64,000 bases of DNA from Paucidesulfovibrio sp050251775 (GCA_050251775.1 JBFWMD010000011.1:1-64000); one strand, 5' to 3'. Positions 16,535 to 26,417 are shown, counted from the stretch's first letter. The notes: generated from the sequence alone by a model not told the origin. Numbers and translations are program-made.

Positions 16535-16717
16535 CTACCCTCTTGAAATAGCCTCGCTGGGGCAGCTGTCAATGGCCTCGTCCACGCAATCCAGCTCGGA
16601 ATCCGGGACCTTGACCCTGGCTTTTTCCGTTTCCTCATTCATTTCGAAAACGTCCGGGCAGAGTTCCACGCAGGTTTCACAACCGATGCACTCATTTTCG
16701 TCGATGATGATGGCCAT
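16535..16717 (-). CDS. fdx: Single-cluster [4Fe-4S] ferredoxin
   Basis: The protein has 60 residues. Cysteines follow C-x2-C-x3-C-P...C-P (CIGCETCVELCP and DSCPSEAI), so one [4Fe-4S] cluster is expected. The acidic composition matches Desulfovibrio ferredoxin I-type proteins. It would carry electrons for cytosolic ferredoxin-dependent enzymes such as the 2-oxoacid oxidoreductase at 34.8-37.7 kb. AAGGAGGA precedes the ATG, and a promoter is readable upstream. The divergent neighbour is the lipoprotein gene at 16875. Confidence 0.93.
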   Translation of the reverse strand: MAIIIDENECIGCETCVELCPDVFEMNEETEKARVKVPDSELDCVDEAIDSCPSEAISRG

Positions 16718-16775
16718 TCATTCCTCCTTGCGCACAGTACGCCTTGGCGCGTTGCTTTCAGGGATCATCGTTTTC

Positions 16776-16803
16776 AGCATACCCCACAACGGTAAAATTT
16801 CAA
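16776..16803 (-). promoter_or_regulatory. Promoter of the ferredoxin gene
   Basis: On the minus strand: TTGAAA (16803-16798), a 16-bp spacer and TATGCT (16781-16776), about 60 bp upstream of the ferredoxin start. The surrounding sequence is distinctly AT-rich. Confidence 0.55.
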
Positions 16804-16874
16804 ACTCAAATTCACCCCCCCGCTGGATGACGCCCCGCCTGGATTCATGCTATCCTCAAGGCCAAGGAGCAAGC

Positions 16875-17231
16875 ATGCGGCGATTATTTTTTCTTTTCCT
16901 GGGCCTGCCCGTCCTGTTTCTGGCAACCTTTGCCGGTTCCTGCGACCACACCGTGCTGCGGGGAGACATCCTGCCCTCGCGTCCCGTGGTGGCCGCCGGC
17001 CAGACCGTAGAATTCACCCTGGACGTTCCACCCGAGCTGAACGGCATCCACAACGAATACTGGCGGGTGACGCCCGGCGACGCCGGACGCTTCGAGCCGG
17101 AGGACGCCACGGGACGCAAGGCCGTGTTCCGCGCCCTGCGACCCGGTCCCTGCTGCGTCGAGGTCTGGGGATTTTATCGCCAGACCAACCCTCAGCCCAT
17201 CAGCGCCATGGAACTGAACATACAGCCATGA
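16875..17231 (+). CDS. Small lipoprotein of unknown function
   Basis: The protein has 118 residues. A hydrophobic signal ends in a lipobox-like FAGSC, so it is probably lipid-modified and membrane-anchored. The rest looks like one beta-sandwich module (VVAAGQTVEFTLDVPPELNG, AVFRALRPGPCCVEVWGFY), similar in feel to Ig-like or PKD domains, but no family can be assigned. AAGGAGC precedes the ATG at 16875. Its stop overlaps the start of the NlpC/P60-like gene by 4 bp (ATGA), so the two are translationally coupled and probably act together at the envelope. Confidence 0.7.
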   Translation: MRRLFFLFLGLPVLFLATFAGSCDHTVLRGDILPSRPVVAAGQTVEFTLDVPPELNGIHNEYWRVTPGDAGRFEPEDATGRKAVFRALRPGPCCVEVWGFYRQTNPQPISAMELNIQP

Positions 17232-18082
17232 GCCGGACGCCCCTTGCCGCGCTTCCGACCTTGTCCCGTCGCGGGATCGTCCTGACGCTCCTGGCGCTCC
17301 TGACATTCCTGGCGCTTGCGCATCCGACTTGGGCCGAAACGGATCAATCCGAAACACCCGAAAATTCCGCCTCGCCCCTCCCGTCCCCGACGACTCCGGC
17401 TCCGGCTGCTTTGGCTCCGGCCGAGGAAGCGGCGACCCTGCTCGGTCTGCCCTACCATGCGGACGGAGTCCTGGACGACCAGGACCGCTGGACCTACTTT
17501 GCCCGGCCCGAGGAGGTCCAGGAAACGCCTGGCCTGAATTGCAGCGGGCTCGTGGTCACAGCGGCGCGAAAGGCGCTGTCCCGGTCGCTGCCGCTGGGCG
17601 CGATGCTCCGCGACCGCAACCGGGACAGCGGGCCGGATGCGCCCGGAGGGCAGGACTGGGATTTCGGGTTCGACCTCGTGCTCAACGTCAGCCAGGGGCT
17701 GCGACGCCACGAGCTCACACCCGAGGGACGTTCGGACGTGCCGGAGAATGCCGACGGAGCCGGCCTGCGCGGCTTTGCCCTGGAAAACACCGAGGCCTGG
17801 AAAAAAATCCTGCCCCTGCTGCGGCCCGAGTGCCCCTGCCTGCTCAGCTTCAGCCGCGTGCGCCGGGGCAGACTTCTGCACCACCACGTGGGCCTGCTTC
17901 TGGCCGACGCCTCGGGGCATGTCTGGTTCGAGCAAGCCACGCGCAAAAACGGCGTGAGCCGCATGGATCTGGCCGCTCCGGGCGGAATCGAACGATTTCT
18001 CACGCAACAGCGCCTCTGGCCGGGCACGGACGCGCATGTGCTGATCATTGAAGTGGAACCTTTGGACACCGCAGCGCACTGA
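17228..18082 (+). CDS. Exported NlpC/P60-like cysteine peptidase candidate
   Basis: The protein has 284 residues. An N-terminal hydrophobic signal (about 16-36, ending LALAHPTWA) is followed by a Pro/Ala-rich linker, then a domain with GLNCSGLVV (candidate nucleophile Cys) and LHHHVGLLLAD (candidate His). That Cys-Ser-Gly ... His arrangement resembles NlpC/P60 peptidoglycan endopeptidases, but spacing and overall similarity are weak and the third residue is uncertain. It may instead be a lineage-specific relative. The start at 17228 overlaps the upstream lipoprotein stop. A hairpin terminator follows. Confidence 0.6.
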   Translation: MSRTPLAALPTLSRRGIVLTLLALLTFLALAHPTWAETDQSETPENSASPLPSPTTPAPAALAPAEEAATLLGLPYHADGVLDDQDRWTYFARPEEVQETPGLNCSGLVVTAARKALSRSLPLGAMLRDRNRDSGPDAPGGQDWDFGFDLVLNVSQGLRRHELTPEGRSDVPENADGAGLRGFALENTEAWKKILPLLRPECPCLLSFSRVRRGRLLHHHVGLLLADASGHVWFEQATRKNGVSRMDLAAPGGIERFLTQQRLWPGTDAHVLIIEVEPLDTAAH

Positions 18083-18118
18083 CCCGGCTGGCGATCCATC
18101 TGCCGGACCAAATGGCCA

Positions 18119-18161
18119 CAGGCCGGGGACGCCCGTTACAACGACTCCCGGCCTGTTGTTT
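18119..18161 (+). terminator. Hairpin terminator after the NlpC/P60-like gene
   Basis: A 9-bp perfect stem CAGGCCGGG / CCCGGCCTG with a 19-nt loop, followed by TTGTTT. It lies 36 bp beyond the stop, between convergent genes. Confidence 0.55.
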
Positions 18162-18197
18162 CGGCCTGTGATTTCGCCCCGAAAACCGCTCCGCGCG

Positions 18198-20372
18198 TCA
18201 GGAGATGCGCAGGGCCTCCTTGACCGATCCCACAGCCTTGACCTTGGAAAGGGTTCCATAGAGCTGATCCAGGCTGCGCACCTCCACGGTCATCTCCAGC
18301 ACGGAACTGCCGTCCACATTGGATTCGAAGGTTCCCGAATCGATGTTGATATCCTCATCGAAAAAGATCTTGGTAATCCGGGCCAGCATGCCCTTCTGGT
18401 TGGCGCAGCGGATGCGGATGCGCGCCGGGTAGGGGTGGTCTTCCTGCCCTTCCCAGGTCACGGTCAGGAGCCGCTCCGGTTCGAAGTTTTTCAAATGCGG
18501 ACAGTCGTTGCGGTGGACCGTGACGCCGCGCCCGCGCGTGATGTAGCCGATGATGGGTTCGCCCGGCAGCGGGTTGCAGCAGGAGGCGAAGCGCACCAGC
18601 ACGTTGTCCACACCGCTGATCTTGATACCATCGTTCTTGGGCTTGGGCTTGCGCCCCGGAGTTGCGGGCTCCTCGACCACGTCCGGCAGATCCCGGGCCT
18701 CGGGCTTGCCCTCCATGAGCGCGTAGAGCCGCTTGAGCGCCTTGTTCGGCGTGATGTGCGCATAGCCGATCTGGGAGAGCAGTTCGTCGGCCGAGGGGAT
18801 GGACATGGAGTCGGCCAGCTTGGCGAACCAGCCGTCCTTCATGGCCTTGACCGCGTTGATGCCGTGCTTGCGGCCTTCCTTCTCCAGCAGTTCCTTGGCC
18901 AGGGCGATGCTCCGGGCGCGCTCCTCGGTGCGGATGTAATGCTTGATGCGCGTACGGGCCTTGGCGGTCTTCACGAACTTGAGCCAGTCCCGGCTGGGCA
19001 TGCGCTTCTTGTCCGTGAGCACTTCGACCTGGTCGCCGTTCTTCAGCGGGGTCGAAAGCGGCACGATCCGTCCATTGACCTTGCCGCCGGTACAGTGGTC
19101 GCCGACCTCGGTGTGGATGGCGTAGGCGAAATCCACGGGGGTGGCCCCTTCGGGCAGTTCCTTGATGTCGCCCGCCGGAGTGAAGACGTAGACCTCGTCC
19201 TGAAAAAGATCAAAACGTAGCGAGGCCATGAACTCGCGCGGGTCCGAAAGCTCCCGCTGCCAGTCCATGATCTGGCGCAGCCAGGTGAAACGCTCGGCGT
19301 CGCGCTCGGACGGACCGCGCTTGCGCTGGCCGCCCTTACCGCCTTCCTTGTATTGCCAGTGCGCGGCCACGCCGTATTCGGCCACGCGGTGCATTTCCTC
19401 GGTGCGGATCTGGATCTCGATGCGTTCCCCGTCCGGACCCACCACGGTGGTGTGCAGGGACTGGTACATGTTCGCCTTGGGCGTGGAAATGTAGTCCTTG
19501 AACCGTCCGGGCACGGGCTTCCAGATGGAGTGAACCAGACCGAGCACGGCGTAGCAGTCCTTGATGGAGTCCACCACCACGCGGAAGGCGATGAGGTCAT
19601 AGACCTCGTCCAGCGTGAGCTTCTGCTGGATCATCTTGTTGTAGGTGGAATACAGGTGCTTGGTGCGCCCGAACACCCGGCCCCGGATTTTGTTGTTCCG
19701 GAGCATTTCCGTGACCAGCACGATGACCTTTTCGATGTACTCCTGGCCCGAGGTGTGGTGCTGGCGCACCCCGTCGCTGAGCTGTTCGTAAATGTCCGGA
19801 TGCAGATACTGGAGACAGAGGTCCTCCAGCTCGATCTTCAACCGGTGCAGTCCGAGCCGGTTGGCCAGAGGAGCGTAAATTTCCTGGGTTTCCTGGGCGA
19901 TAAGCCGCTGCTTCATGGAGGTCATGTATTGCAGCGTGCGCATGTTGTGCAGCCGGTCCGCGAGCTTGACCATGAGCACGCGGATGTCCTCGGCCATGGC
20001 CAGGATCATCTTGCGGATGTTCTCGCCCTGAGCCACGGCCTTGGACTCGAACTCCATCTTGGAAATCTTGGTCACACCGTTGACGATGTCGGCCACTTCC
20101 TCGCCAAAGAGTTCATCGATCTCGTCCACCGAGGTTTCCGTGTCCTCCACCGTATCGTGCAGCAGTCCGGCGGCCACGGTGGGCTCGTCCATCTGCATCT
20201 CGGCCAGGATGTTGGCAACGGACAGGGGGTGGGAGATGTACGGCTCGCCCGAACGCCGCACCACGCCCTCGTGGGCCTGGGCGGAAAAGACATACGCCTT
20301 CTGGATCAGAGCCAAATCGGGCTTATCGATGTAGGCGGCGACCTTGTCGGTAATTTCGTTGATGCGGATCAT
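18198..20372 (-). CDS. rel: Bifunctional (p)ppGpp synthetase/hydrolase (Rel/SpoT)
   Basis: The protein has 724 residues, the normal length. The hydrolase HD domain has HDTVED (His72-Asp73, Glu76-Asp77). The synthetase domain has GRTKHLYSTYNKM and EIQIRTEEMH. A TGS domain (EVYVFTPAGDIKELPEGATPVDF), a helical region, a conserved-Cys/zinc-finger region and a C-terminal ACT domain (RIRCANQKGMLARITKIF) follow. Both active sites look intact, so it should make and degrade the stringent alarmone. It starts only 13 bp after the stop of the peptide-binding lipoprotein gene, suggesting cotranscription. Confidence 0.96.
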   Translation of the reverse strand: MIRINEITDKVAAYIDKPDLALIQKAYVFSAQAHEGVVRRSGEPYISHPLSVANILAEMQMDEPTVAAGLLHDTVEDTETSVDEIDELFGEEVADIVNGVTKISKMEFESKAVAQGENIRKMILAMAEDIRVLMVKLADRLHNMRTLQYMTSMKQRLIAQETQEIYAPLANRLGLHRLKIELEDLCLQYLHPDIYEQLSDGVRQHHTSGQEYIEKVIVLVTEMLRNNKIRGRVFGRTKHLYSTYNKMIQQKLTLDEVYDLIAFRVVVDSIKDCYAVLGLVHSIWKPVPGRFKDYISTPKANMYQSLHTTVVGPDGERIEIQIRTEEMHRVAEYGVAAHWQYKEGGKGGQRKRGPSERDAERFTWLRQIMDWQRELSDPREFMASLRFDLFQDEVYVFTPAGDIKELPEGATPVDFAYAIHTEVGDHCTGGKVNGRIVPLSTPLKNGDQVEVLTDKKRMPSRDWLKFVKTAKARTRIKHYIRTEERARSIALAKELLEKEGRKHGINAVKAMKDGWFAKLADSMSIPSADELLSQIGYAHITPNKALKRLYALMEGKPEARDLPDVVEEPATPGRKPKPKNDGIKISGVDNVLVRFASCCNPLPGEPIIGYITRGRGVTVHRNDCPHLKNFEPERLLTVTWEGQEDHPYPARIRIRCANQKGMLARITKIFFDEDINIDSGTFESNVDGSSVLEMTVEVRSLDQLYGTLSKVKAVGSVKEALRIS

Positions 20373-20385
20373 GCGGATTCGTCTT

Positions 20386-22062
20386 CTATTGCATCAAGCG
20401 GGGCCGGGAGCCCTGCAAGGGTTCGGGTATCCACCAGCGCTCAAAATTGTAGCCGATGCCCGCCGGAGCGGGATCAATGCCCTGCACGCGCGCGGCCACA
20501 ATAGGCAGGGCCATGGGCACATAGAGAAAACAATAGGGCTGGTCCTCGTGCAGAATCTCCTGCACGCGCCAGTACATCGCACGACGGGCCTCCCGGTCAA
20601 GCGTTCTTCTGGCCGCGTCCACGAGCTTGTCCAGTTCGGAATTACGGTAGCGGACGAAATTCAGTCCCCCTTCCTTGGCGTTGTCCGAGTGCCAGACCGA
20701 ATACGGGTCGGGTTCGGCGGGGGTGGTCCAGGCCAGGACCAGGGCGTCGAAACGCCCCTTGTCCACGAATTCATGCAGAAAGGTCGCCCACTCCACCGCG
20801 CGGATCTCCACCTTGATGCCGATCTGCGCCAGCCGGTACTGGATGATGGTGGCGGCGCGCTGACGCTGGGCATTGCCCTGGTTGGTCAGCAGTGTGAAGG
20901 AAAAGGCGCGGCCGTCCTTGTCCAGAACACCGTCCCCGTCGTGGTCCTCCCAGCCCGCCTCCGCCAGCAGCTTCACGGCCTGGGCCGGATCGAAGGGAAA
21001 AGGCTTGAGGTCATCGCGGCAGGCCCAGGTTCCGGGCTGGAACGGCCCGGTTGTGGGCTGGCCCAGGCCCAGGAGCACGCCCTTGACGATCTCCTGCTTG
21101 TCGATGGCGTGGGCCAGGGCGCGGCGCACGCGGCGGTCCGAAAAGATCGGGTGCTCCAGATTATAGGCCATGTAGGTGTAGCCGCTGCTCAGGTAACGGT
21201 ATTTATTGAAACGCGCGGCCCAACCCGGTCCGCTGGTCTGGTAGACGTAATCCATGGGCGAGAGGCCCATGAAGTCGAGATTGCCCGCCTTGAGTTCCAG
21301 AAACTGGGTGGCCTGGTCCGGGATGATCCGGTAGACGACCTCGTCGATGTAGGGCCTGCCGAGAAAATAATCCTCATTGGCCGTGAGCACGATGCGCCGG
21401 CCCGGAATCCATTCCTTGAGCTTGTACGCTCCCGCACCCAGAGGCTCTCGGCTGTACTTCGTGTTCAGCAGGTCTTCACCCTCCAGGGCATGGCGCGGCA
21501 AAATGTCGTGCGCCCAGGTAACCAGGGCGCGCGCAAAAGGTTCGTCGTAGCGCACCTCGAAGGAGTAGGGTCCGGTCACGATGAAGGAGGCGATGCGGTC
21601 GTAGTCCCCGGAATAGGGCGTGGGCGTCTTGGGGTCGATCATCAGCTTGTAGGTGAACTCCACGTCGCGCGCCGTGAGAGGCTCACCGTCGAACCAGCGG
21701 ATGTCCTGGCGCAGCTTGAAACGCAAAAGCCGCCCGCCCTCCAGCACCTCGTACGACTCGGCGGCCCAGGGAACCAGCTCCAGATTCTTGTCGTAGCGCA
21801 GGGGCGCCACGAACAACAGGCTCGTGATTTCGCTGGAGGCGGTGTCCGAGGCGAGCATGGGGATCAGGTTGCTGGCGTCGCCGAGCAGGGCCTGAACAAT
21901 GCGTCCGCCGGGCACGGGGTCGCCAGGATCCACCGGCATCGCAACGGGCGGCCGCGCGGTCTGGGACTGCATGTCCGACGGTCCGGAGCAGGCGACCAAG
22001 AAAAGGAGAAAAACCAGGACCGCCGGGATCGCCCGGCGGGTAAGCCTTGACAGAGCGCGCAT
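20386..22062 (-). CDS. Peptide/nickel-type ABC transporter substrate-binding lipoprotein
   Basis: About 558 residues. The lipoprotein signal ends in lipobox LVAC (LVFLLFLVACSGPSD). The body is a solute-binding protein family 5 (SBP_bac_5) fold, as in OppA/DppA (GRIVQALLGDASNLIPMLA, YKLMIDPKTPTPYSGDYD, VRRALAHAIDKQEIV, WTTPAEPDPYSVWHSDN). It would capture oligopeptides or a similar ligand outside the inner membrane. No permease or ATPase of this class is in the window, so it is an orphan binding protein. ATG 22062 is chosen for AAGGAAAAG directly upstream; the frame extends to 22095. rel follows after 13 bp. Confidence 0.88.
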   Translation of the reverse strand: MRALSRLTRRAIPAVLVFLLFLVACSGPSDMQSQTARPPVAMPVDPGDPVPGGRIVQALLGDASNLIPMLASDTASSEITSLLFVAPLRYDKNLELVPWAAESYEVLEGGRLLRFKLRQDIRWFDGEPLTARDVEFTYKLMIDPKTPTPYSGDYDRIASFIVTGPYSFEVRYDEPFARALVTWAHDILPRHALEGEDLLNTKYSREPLGAGAYKLKEWIPGRRIVLTANEDYFLGRPYIDEVVYRIIPDQATQFLELKAGNLDFMGLSPMDYVYQTSGPGWAARFNKYRYLSSGYTYMAYNLEHPIFSDRRVRRALAHAIDKQEIVKGVLLGLGQPTTGPFQPGTWACRDDLKPFPFDPAQAVKLLAEAGWEDHDGDGVLDKDGRAFSFTLLTNQGNAQRQRAATIIQYRLAQIGIKVEIRAVEWATFLHEFVDKGRFDALVLAWTTPAEPDPYSVWHSDNAKEGGLNFVRYRNSELDKLVDAARRTLDREARRAMYWRVQEILHEDQPYCFLYVPMALPIVAARVQGIDPAPAGIGYNFERWWIPEPLQGSRPRLMQ

Positions 22063-22289
22063 CTTTTCCTTGCAAAGGGCTGGGTAATACATCATATAAT
22101 TCTGGATGCGACCGGAACCGGCACTCCACTATGAACCAAACGGTTTGAAAAAGCCACAACCGAGCTTGCCCGGCACGGCGGATTCGGCTATTGATGACGA
22201 CTGTCCTTTCCGTCCCCGAAAAGGCCGGCAACAACAAATGGCCCCAAGAAAACCGACCAGATCACGCAGCCAGGGAGTATGCGCTTCTC

Positions 22290-25200
22290 ATGTCCGGTGA
22301 TGAAGCAGTAGTCAAGGAAATCCTTCAGAGTTTCGTTCGCAACACCATCCCCGAATACATCCTGGAAGGCGCCCAGGAGATCGTGGATTCCGGTGGCGTG
22401 AGCAAACTCGACCTGCATCGACGCGAACAGTACTGGGAGGTCGAAGGGCAGGTACAGGGCGAGGATCTGCAGAACTACGGACCGCAGCTCGGGGTCAACC
22501 TGAGCGACCATACGGCCAACGCCTTCTGCAACTGTTCGGATTCCTTCGCGGGCTATTGCCGGCACATCGGCGCCGTAGCCCTCAAACTGCTCCGCTCCTT
22601 CGACTCCGAGGCCGAGGAAGACATCCCCCGGCCCAAGGCGGACTGGCATCAGAGCTTCCGCTCCTTTTTCGCCACGGAACTGGAACCCGAATCCGGCAAG
22701 CATTACCTCATCTTCCGACTCTATCCGGAACCGGGACGGCTCCAGGTGGCCTTTTTCCGCGCCCGGCAGAACAAGTCCGGCATCTCCCAGGTCCAGAACC
22801 CCATCGACCTCCAGCAGATCGTGGACAACCCCGACTGGAGCGAGATGTCACCCTCCCTGCCCGTGGTGGCGGAACTGATCGGGCACTATCTCGACTACCG
22901 GGGCCACCGCGTCGAACTGCCAGCGGGCCTGCATTCCTGGTTTTTCCGGGCCATCAAGAACGAATATTATCTCTTCCTGCGCGAAAGCGACCAGCCCGTG
23001 CGCATCGAAAACAAGACCATGCAGCTCAAGCTCTCGCCGCAGCTCTCGGAGTCGGGGCTCTCCTTCGACATCCTCCTGGCCCGCGAAGGCAAAATCCCCT
23101 TCTCGATCATGGACGAGGAGGAAGTTTTTTTCTACGGTCGCATGCCGCTCTGGCTCTTCCGCAAAAACGCCTTCTACCCGGTGCAGACCGGGCTGGACCC
23201 GGAACTGGTCCAGGAAATGGTCGAGCAGGACCCGGTCATCCCCCACGCGGACATCTCCGAATTTCTGGACAGGGTCTGGACGCGCATCCCGGTTTCCGAC
23301 CTCTACGGCCACGAGGATTTCCTGGAGCGCATGGGTCCGATCTTCGCCGAGGCCGAATACAACCCCAAGCTCTTCCTCGACGAGGAAGGCAGCCTGCTGA
23401 CCCTCAAGGTCCAGAACATCTACGACACCGCCGACGGCGAGGTGGCCCTGCCCGGTCCGAACCCGGACCTCCAGACCGGCTCCTACCACATGGACGGCAA
23501 GTCCTACCTCATCCGCCGGGGACAGGGCGAAGAGGCCCAGCTCATCGCCGAACTCACGGACATGGGCTTCCAGGCGCGCAACAACCACACCTGGTTCATG
23601 GAGCAGGAAGAAGCCATCAAGTTCCTGCTCGACCATTATCCCTCCCTGGTCCAGGCCTACCGCGTCTTTGGCGAGAAGAACCTGACCCGCTACAAGGTCC
23701 GGCTTTCCAAACCCGAAATCACGGCCGAGATCGAGACCGACGAGGAAAACAAGTGGTTCAACCTGGACCTCAACGTGGAATACGGCGACCAGAAGGTTCC
23801 CATCGACGAGATCTGGAAGGCCTGGACAGAGGGCAAGCGCTACGTGCAGCTCAAGGACGGTTCCTATACCAGTCTGCCGGAATCCTGGCTCAAGAAGCTC
23901 GGACATCGGCTCAAGGTGCTCGGCTTTGATCCGGACAAGCCCATTCAGACCACCTTCCAGCAGTTCGAGGCCCCGGTGCTCGAAAAACTGCTGGAGGATC
24001 TGCCCCGGGTCCAAACCGACGAGCATTTCGTCAAGCTGCGTGAAAAAATTAATAATTTTCAGGAAATCCGCGCCATCACCCAGCCTCGGGGGCTCACGGC
24101 CACCCTGCGCCCCTATCAGGTCCAGGGCCTGTCCTACCTCAACTTCCTGCGGGAATACGGTTTCGGCGGCATCCTGGCCGACGAAATGGGCCTGGGCAAG
24201 ACCATCCAGACCCTTTCCTTCATCCAGCATCTGGTCAACACCGGCGCGGACGGCCCGAACCTGATCATCGTGCCCACCTCGGTGCTGCCCAACTGGGAGC
24301 GCGAGGCGCAGAAGTTTGTCCCCGAACTGAACCGGCTGACCATCTACGGGGCCAAGCGCGACGATCTCTTCGGCCAGATCAAGGACGCGCACCTGATCAT
24401 CACAACCTACGCCCTGCTGCGCCGAGACCTGGAAGAGCTGCTCAAGTACAAGTATTCCTGCGTGATTCTCGACGAGGCCCAGAACATCAAAAACCCGAAT
24501 ACCATCACCGCGCGCAGCGTGCGCAAGCTGGATTCGGACATGAAGCTCTGCCTCTCGGGAACACCCATCGAGAACAACCTCTTCGAGCTCTGGAGCCTGT
24601 TCGAATTCCTCATGCCCGGCTTCCTGGGCTCGCAGCATTCCTTCCAGCGCGGCATCGTCAAGCCCATCAAGGACGGCGACGAGGAGACGCTCGACTACCT
24701 GCGCACGCGGGTCAAGCCCTTCATCCTGCGCCGGACCAAGAGCGAGGTGGCCAAGGACCTGCCGCCCAAGATCGAGACCACGCACTACTGCGAACTGGTG
24801 GAGGAGCAGCGCGAACTCTACAACGCCCTGGCCCGCAAGCTCAAAGACCAGGTGCTGCGCGACGTGGACGAGAAGGGCATGGCCAAAAGCCAGATGTCCA
24901 TCCTCGACGCGCTGCTCAAGCTGCGCCAGATCTGCTGCCACCCCCGCCTGCTCCGACTGGACATGCCCGGCGTGAGCACCAACCTGCCCTCGGGCAAGTT
25001 CGACGCCTTCAAGGATCTCGTCACGGACATCATCGCCGGCGGCCACAAGGTGCTTGTCTTCTCCCAGTTCGTGAAGATGCTGCACGTGATCCGCTCCTGG
25101 CTGCAAATCCAGGAGATTCCCTTCACCTACCTCGACGGCGCAAGCAAGGACCGCTTCGAGCAGGTGGACCGCTTCAACGACGATCCGAACATCCCGATCT

Positions 25201-25496
25201 TCCTGATCTCGCTCAAGGCGGGCGGAACCGGACTGAACCTGACCTCGGCGGACTACGTGATCCACTACGACCCGTGGTGGAACCCGGCTGTGGAAAACCA
25301 GGCCACGGACCGCACCCACCGCATCGGCCAGAAGCGGCAGGTCTTCGCCTACAAAATGATCTGCCAGAACACCGTGGAAGAAAAAATCCTCAAGCTCCAG
25401 GAGCAGAAAAAGGACGTGGCCGAGGCCATCATCCCCGGTCAGTCCGCCCTCAAGTCCCTCACCAGGGACGACCTGGAGATGCTCTTCGAAATCTAG
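22290..25496 (+). CDS. SNF2-family DNA-dependent ATPase with SWIM zinc finger
   Basis: About 1068 residues from ATG 22290 (GGGAG upstream); the frame is open back to 22191, but without a ribosome site. A SWIM zinc finger near the start (Cys80, Cys82, Cys90, His92) is followed by a roughly 500-residue middle region of the bacterial SNF2-associated type. Then comes the two-lobe motor: ADEMGLGKTIQT (Walker A), LDEAQN (motif II), LCLSGTPIENN (III), and KAGGTGLNLTSAD with THRIGQKRQ (V-VI). Such HepA-like proteins move along or remodel DNA-protein complexes, often RNA polymerase. The precise role is not known. A membrane protein gene follows after 48 bp. Confidence 0.93.
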   Translation: MSGDEAVVKEILQSFVRNTIPEYILEGAQEIVDSGGVSKLDLHRREQYWEVEGQVQGEDLQNYGPQLGVNLSDHTANAFCNCSDSFAGYCRHIGAVALKLLRSFDSEAEEDIPRPKADWHQSFRSFFATELEPESGKHYLIFRLYPEPGRLQVAFFRARQNKSGISQVQNPIDLQQIVDNPDWSEMSPSLPVVAELIGHYLDYRGHRVELPAGLHSWFFRAIKNEYYLFLRESDQPVRIENKTMQLKLSPQLSESGLSFDILLAREGKIPFSIMDEEEVFFYGRMPLWLFRKNAFYPVQTGLDPELVQEMVEQDPVIPHADISEFLDRVWTRIPVSDLYGHEDFLERMGPIFAEAEYNPKLFLDEEGSLLTLKVQNIYDTADGEVALPGPNPDLQTGSYHMDGKSYLIRRGQGEEAQLIAELTDMGFQARNNHTWFMEQEEAIKFLLDHYPSLVQAYRVFGEKNLTRYKVRLSKPEITAEIETDEENKWFNLDLNVEYGDQKVPIDEIWKAWTEGKRYVQLKDGSYTSLPESWLKKLGHRLKVLGFDPDKPIQTTFQQFEAPVLEKLLEDLPRVQTDEHFVKLREKINNFQEIRAITQPRGLTATLRPYQVQGLSYLNFLREYGFGGILADEMGLGKTIQTLSFIQHLVNTGADGPNLIIVPTSVLPNWEREAQKFVPELNRLTIYGAKRDDLFGQIKDAHLIITTYALLRRDLEELLKYKYSCVILDEAQNIKNPNTITARSVRKLDSDMKLCLSGTPIENNLFELWSLFEFLMPGFLGSQHSFQRGIVKPIKDGDEETLDYLRTRVKPFILRRTKSEVAKDLPPKIETTHYCELVEEQRELYNALARKLKDQVLRDVDEKGMAKSQMSILDALLKLRQICCHPRLLRLDMPGVSTNLPSGKFDAFKDLVTDIIAGGHKVLVFSQFVKMLHVIRSWLQIQEIPFTYLDGASKDRFEQVDRFNDDPNIPIFLISLKAGGTGLNLTSADYVIHYDPWWNPAVENQATDRTHRIGQKRQVFAYKMICQNTVEEKILKLQEQKKDVAEAIIPGQSALKSLTRDDLEMLFEI

Positions 25497-25544
25497 CCCC
25501 CCGCGACGCGGGGCAACGCCAACCAACCGCAGCGGAATACCAAC

Positions 25545-26402
25545 ATGAATCGCCTTTTCACTCTCGCCACCTTCCTCTTCGACCCGCTGCACTACCACTG
25601 GGAAAAGGAAACCACCCAAAAAACCGTGGCCGGACTGCTGGTGGCCCTGTTTCTGCTCGCCCTGGGCGTCATCGAACTGAACCGCAACGGCTGGGCTCCG
25701 TCCTGGCTGGGCTGGTTTCCCTACACCAGCCATTTCGAGGCCGTGAACCTGGCCTTCGGCTTCGTCCTCGTGCTGGAGGTCATCAGCCTGATCTTCACCC
25801 TGCCCTGCTCCATTTCCAAGGCCGTGGGCAAACAATTCGAGATCCTCGCGCTGATCCTCATGCGCGGAACCTTCAAGCAGCTCGCCTATTTTCCCGAACC
25901 CATCCATGTGGTCGGCAACGAGGATCTGGTCCTGCGCATCGCGGCGGATGGCGGCGGCGCACTGCTGATCTTCGCCCTGCTCGGGGCCTACCGCCTGCTG
26001 CAACGCCCGGACGAGGAATTCAAGAAGGGCGAAGCCATCTTTCATTTCGTCTCGGCCAAGAAGGTTGTGGCCCTCGGCCTGCTGGGCATCTTCATCGGCC
26101 TGTCCATCCAGCACGGCGTGCTGCACCTGATGGGCAAGCCGACCCCGGAATTCTTCCCGGCCTTCTATACGGTCCTGGTCTTTTCCGACATCCTGCTCGT
26201 GCTCATCGCCCAGCACTTCCTGCCCCATTTTCGGGCCGTGTTCCGCAACTCGGGCTTTGCCCTGGCCACCCTGTTCATCCGACTGGCCCTGACCGCGCCG
26301 GTCTACTACAACGCGGTTCTCGGCGTGGGCGCGGCGGTCTACGCCCTGCTCCTGACCCTGGTTTACAACACCTTCTACGCTCCCAAGCGCAATCGCCCCT
26401 GA
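25545..26402 (+). CDS. Polytopic membrane protein of unknown function
   Basis: The protein has 285 residues with about seven hydrophobic segments (28-50, 65-90, 100-115, 140-160, 180-198, 210-232, 240-275). It has no recognised family motif. Conserved-looking charged or aromatic loops include DPLHYHWEKETT at the start and YFPEPIHVVGNED in the middle. It lies 48 bp after the helicase gene on the same strand and may be cotranscribed with it. No transporter, kinase or sensor signature is evident, so I give no function. Confidence 0.7.
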   Translation: MNRLFTLATFLFDPLHYHWEKETTQKTVAGLLVALFLLALGVIELNRNGWAPSWLGWFPYTSHFEAVNLAFGFVLVLEVISLIFTLPCSISKAVGKQFEILALILMRGTFKQLAYFPEPIHVVGNEDLVLRIAADGGGALLIFALLGAYRLLQRPDEEFKKGEAIFHFVSAKKVVALGLLGIFIGLSIQHGVLHLMGKPTPEFFPAFYTVLVFSDILLVLIAQHFLPHFRAVFRNSGFALATLFIRLALTAPVYYNAVLGVGAAVYALLLTLVYNTFYAPKRNRP

Positions 26403-26417
26403 TACGCATTCCGCCCC

